From NCBI GenBank assembly GCA_020049245.1, contig JAIFLB010000036.1, forward strand, positions 1-5,380: a stretch of DNA of 5,380 nucleotides, in the 5' to 3' direction. Numbering within the stretch: position 1 is the stretch's first letter; every line of letters begins with the position of its first letter. Under the pieces are notes generated by a model that was not told where the DNA came from, searched no databases, and worked only from the letters and a program-made list of their open reading frames with translations. The stretch is from Betaproteobacteria bacterium (GTDB lineage Bacteria; Pseudomonadota; Gammaproteobacteria; Burkholderiales; Thiobacillaceae). Below, piece after piece: positions 4,495 through 5,380 of the stretch. The position numbers and the translations under genes were made by a program.

Positions 4495-5380
4495 TGCGTT
4501 TTTTGCTGTGGCTGCTGGGTTTGCTGATGTTGTTGGCAATGGTTCTGTTCTTCTCGCTGACACAGTCGAAGCCCAGTTTGAGCCGTTCGGTTCAGGTCGG
4601 CATGGCCGATCTTGATCGCGGTAAGGAAATCGTCGATTCACTTGAACTGCGCCGCATGAAAGAGGGCGAGGTGCGGCAGTTGGTGTTGAGCGAGGCGGAT
4701 CTCGACAAAGGTGTGAATTATCTGGCGCATCGACTCGCGCATGGCAGCGCCAGCGCGCATATCGCTTTGTCTCAACTGATCGTGCGCGCCAGCCTGCCGC
4801 TGCCAGGTCTGCCGCGTTTCCTCAATCTGGAGCTGGCGTTGGCTTCCGACGCCGAGGTCTTGCGGCCGGCGGAATTGCGTCTCGGCAAGTTGACACTGCC
4901 GGCTGGGTTGAGCAGCAAGCTGGTGCTTTGGGGGCTGGCCGATTCGCCCTATGGCGAAGAGTTGGCGGCAGCGCGCAAGTTGCTGGATAGCGCCCAACTG
5001 GCGGATCAGACGCTGGCGTTGCGCTTTACCTGGCGCGGCGCGGCGGTGCAACAGATGATCGGTGGCGGTGCTGAGCCCGGTGTACAAGAGGCGACCTTGC
5101 CGCTTTATCGAGATCGGATGACGGCGTTACGCAGTCGTGATTTTGCATTGCTGCTGGGCGGCCTTTTCGCGTTGGCTCAGGACCGTTCCAGGGCGGGCGA
5201 TCCGATAGCGGAAAACCGTGCCGCGCTGACCATCCTGGCCGAGAAGGCACTCGGGAGTCGTTTATTGTCGAAACAAGGACTTGGCAGAACCGACCGCCGT
5301 ACTTCGATCAAGCTTTCCGGCCGCAACGATTTTGCCCAGCATTTCGCCTTGTCGGCTTTTCTTGCGGCGACGGGGGGCGC
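4494..5380 (+). CDS. Unrecognised membrane-anchored protein, 3' end outside window
   Basis: An open frame starts at the ATG at 4494, which overlaps the aldolase stop by one base (TAATG) and has a GGGAG ribosome-binding site about ten bases upstream. It runs without a stop to the right edge (295 codons seen). Residues 3-21 (FLLWLLGLLMLLAMVLFFS) are a strong hydrophobic segment preceded by Arg, so the protein is probably inner-membrane anchored or exported with the rest in the periplasm. No signal-peptidase or lipobox site is evident. The remainder is soluble-looking, leucine-rich and charged, with a beta-like central section (about 90-180, including LASDAEVLRPAELRLGKLTL) and a helical later part ending GRNDFAQHFALSAFLAATGG. 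That last stretch looks conserved and structured, but I cannot assign a family. Tight coupling to mtnA and the aldolase shows co-transcription but does not prove a related role. Codon usage resembles the neighbours. Confidence 0.8.
   Translation, partial: MRFLLWLLGLLMLLAMVLFFSLTQSKPSLSRSVQVGMADLDRGKEIVDSLELRRMKEGEVRQLVLSEADLDKGVNYLAHRLAHGSASAHIALSQLIVRASLPLPGLPRFLNLELALASDAEVLRPAELRLGKLTLPAGLSSKLVLWGLADSPYGEELAAARKLLDSAQLADQTLALRFTWRGAAVQQMIGGGAEPGVQEATLPLYRDRMTALRSRDFALLLGGLFALAQDRSRAGDPIAENRAALTILAEKALGSRLLSKQGLGRTDRRTSIKLSGRNDFAQHFALSAFLAATGG

Noticed and set aside
4638..5087. 149-codon minus-strand frame (and another at 5026-5250)
   Set aside because: Antisense to the continuous plus-strand frame from 4494, which has a ribosome-binding site, a coupled start and a coherent membrane anchor. 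The minus product is Gln/Arg-rich.
1..5380. CRISPR array, tRNA or rRNA genes
   Set aside because: No spaced direct repeats and no cloverleaf or ribosomal RNA signatures were seen on either strand.

Overview
The window looks like a GC-rich chromosomal segment from a member of Pseudomonadota, most likely a beta- or gammaproteobacterium. The main reason is an adjacent ubiJ-ubiB pair, the accessory ubiquinone-biosynthesis genes typical of those classes. Nothing in the sequence allows a genus-level assignment.

Layout. (1) Bases 1-630 are a small accessory patch. It holds the C-terminal part of a CopG/BrnA-type antitoxin running in from the left edge, a 170-bp element bounded by 32-bp imperfect inverted repeats (214-383, MITE-like or an IS remnant), and a complete 72-aa ribbon-helix-helix antitoxin with no toxin beside it. 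(2) Bases 661-2786, minus strand, are ubiJ followed by ubiB. They overlap by one base and are closed by a possible weak terminator at 627-653. The usual ubiE is not next to ubiJ. (3) A 56-bp divergent intergenic region contains an imperfect palindrome. (4) Bases 2843-5380, plus strand, form a tightly coupled operon: mtnA (methylthioribose-1-phosphate isomerase), a FucA-like class II aldolase, and an unrecognised membrane-anchored protein that runs off the right edge. The stop/start overlaps are ATGA and TAATG.

How the genes relate. UbiJ and UbiB both serve aerobic ubiquinone biosynthesis. MtnA followed by a FucA-type aldolase suggests the DHAP-type shunt for 5'-methylthioadenosine disposal: isomerisation to methylthioribulose-1-phosphate, then aldol cleavage to DHAP and a methylthio-aldehyde. 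This is preferred here to the classical MtnB dehydratase route.

The most notable observation is that mtnA is open but apparently damaged. Codons 108-136 are read in the wrong frame relative to the family. The +1 frame over the same bases encodes the expected family sequence, and the segment that should carry the catalytic cysteine (LTHCNAG) is missing. A further three-residue gap is apparent at the DNAGGHLM motif. All three junctions carry a GCCG sequence, which suggests short deletions at microhomology or a systematic sequence error.
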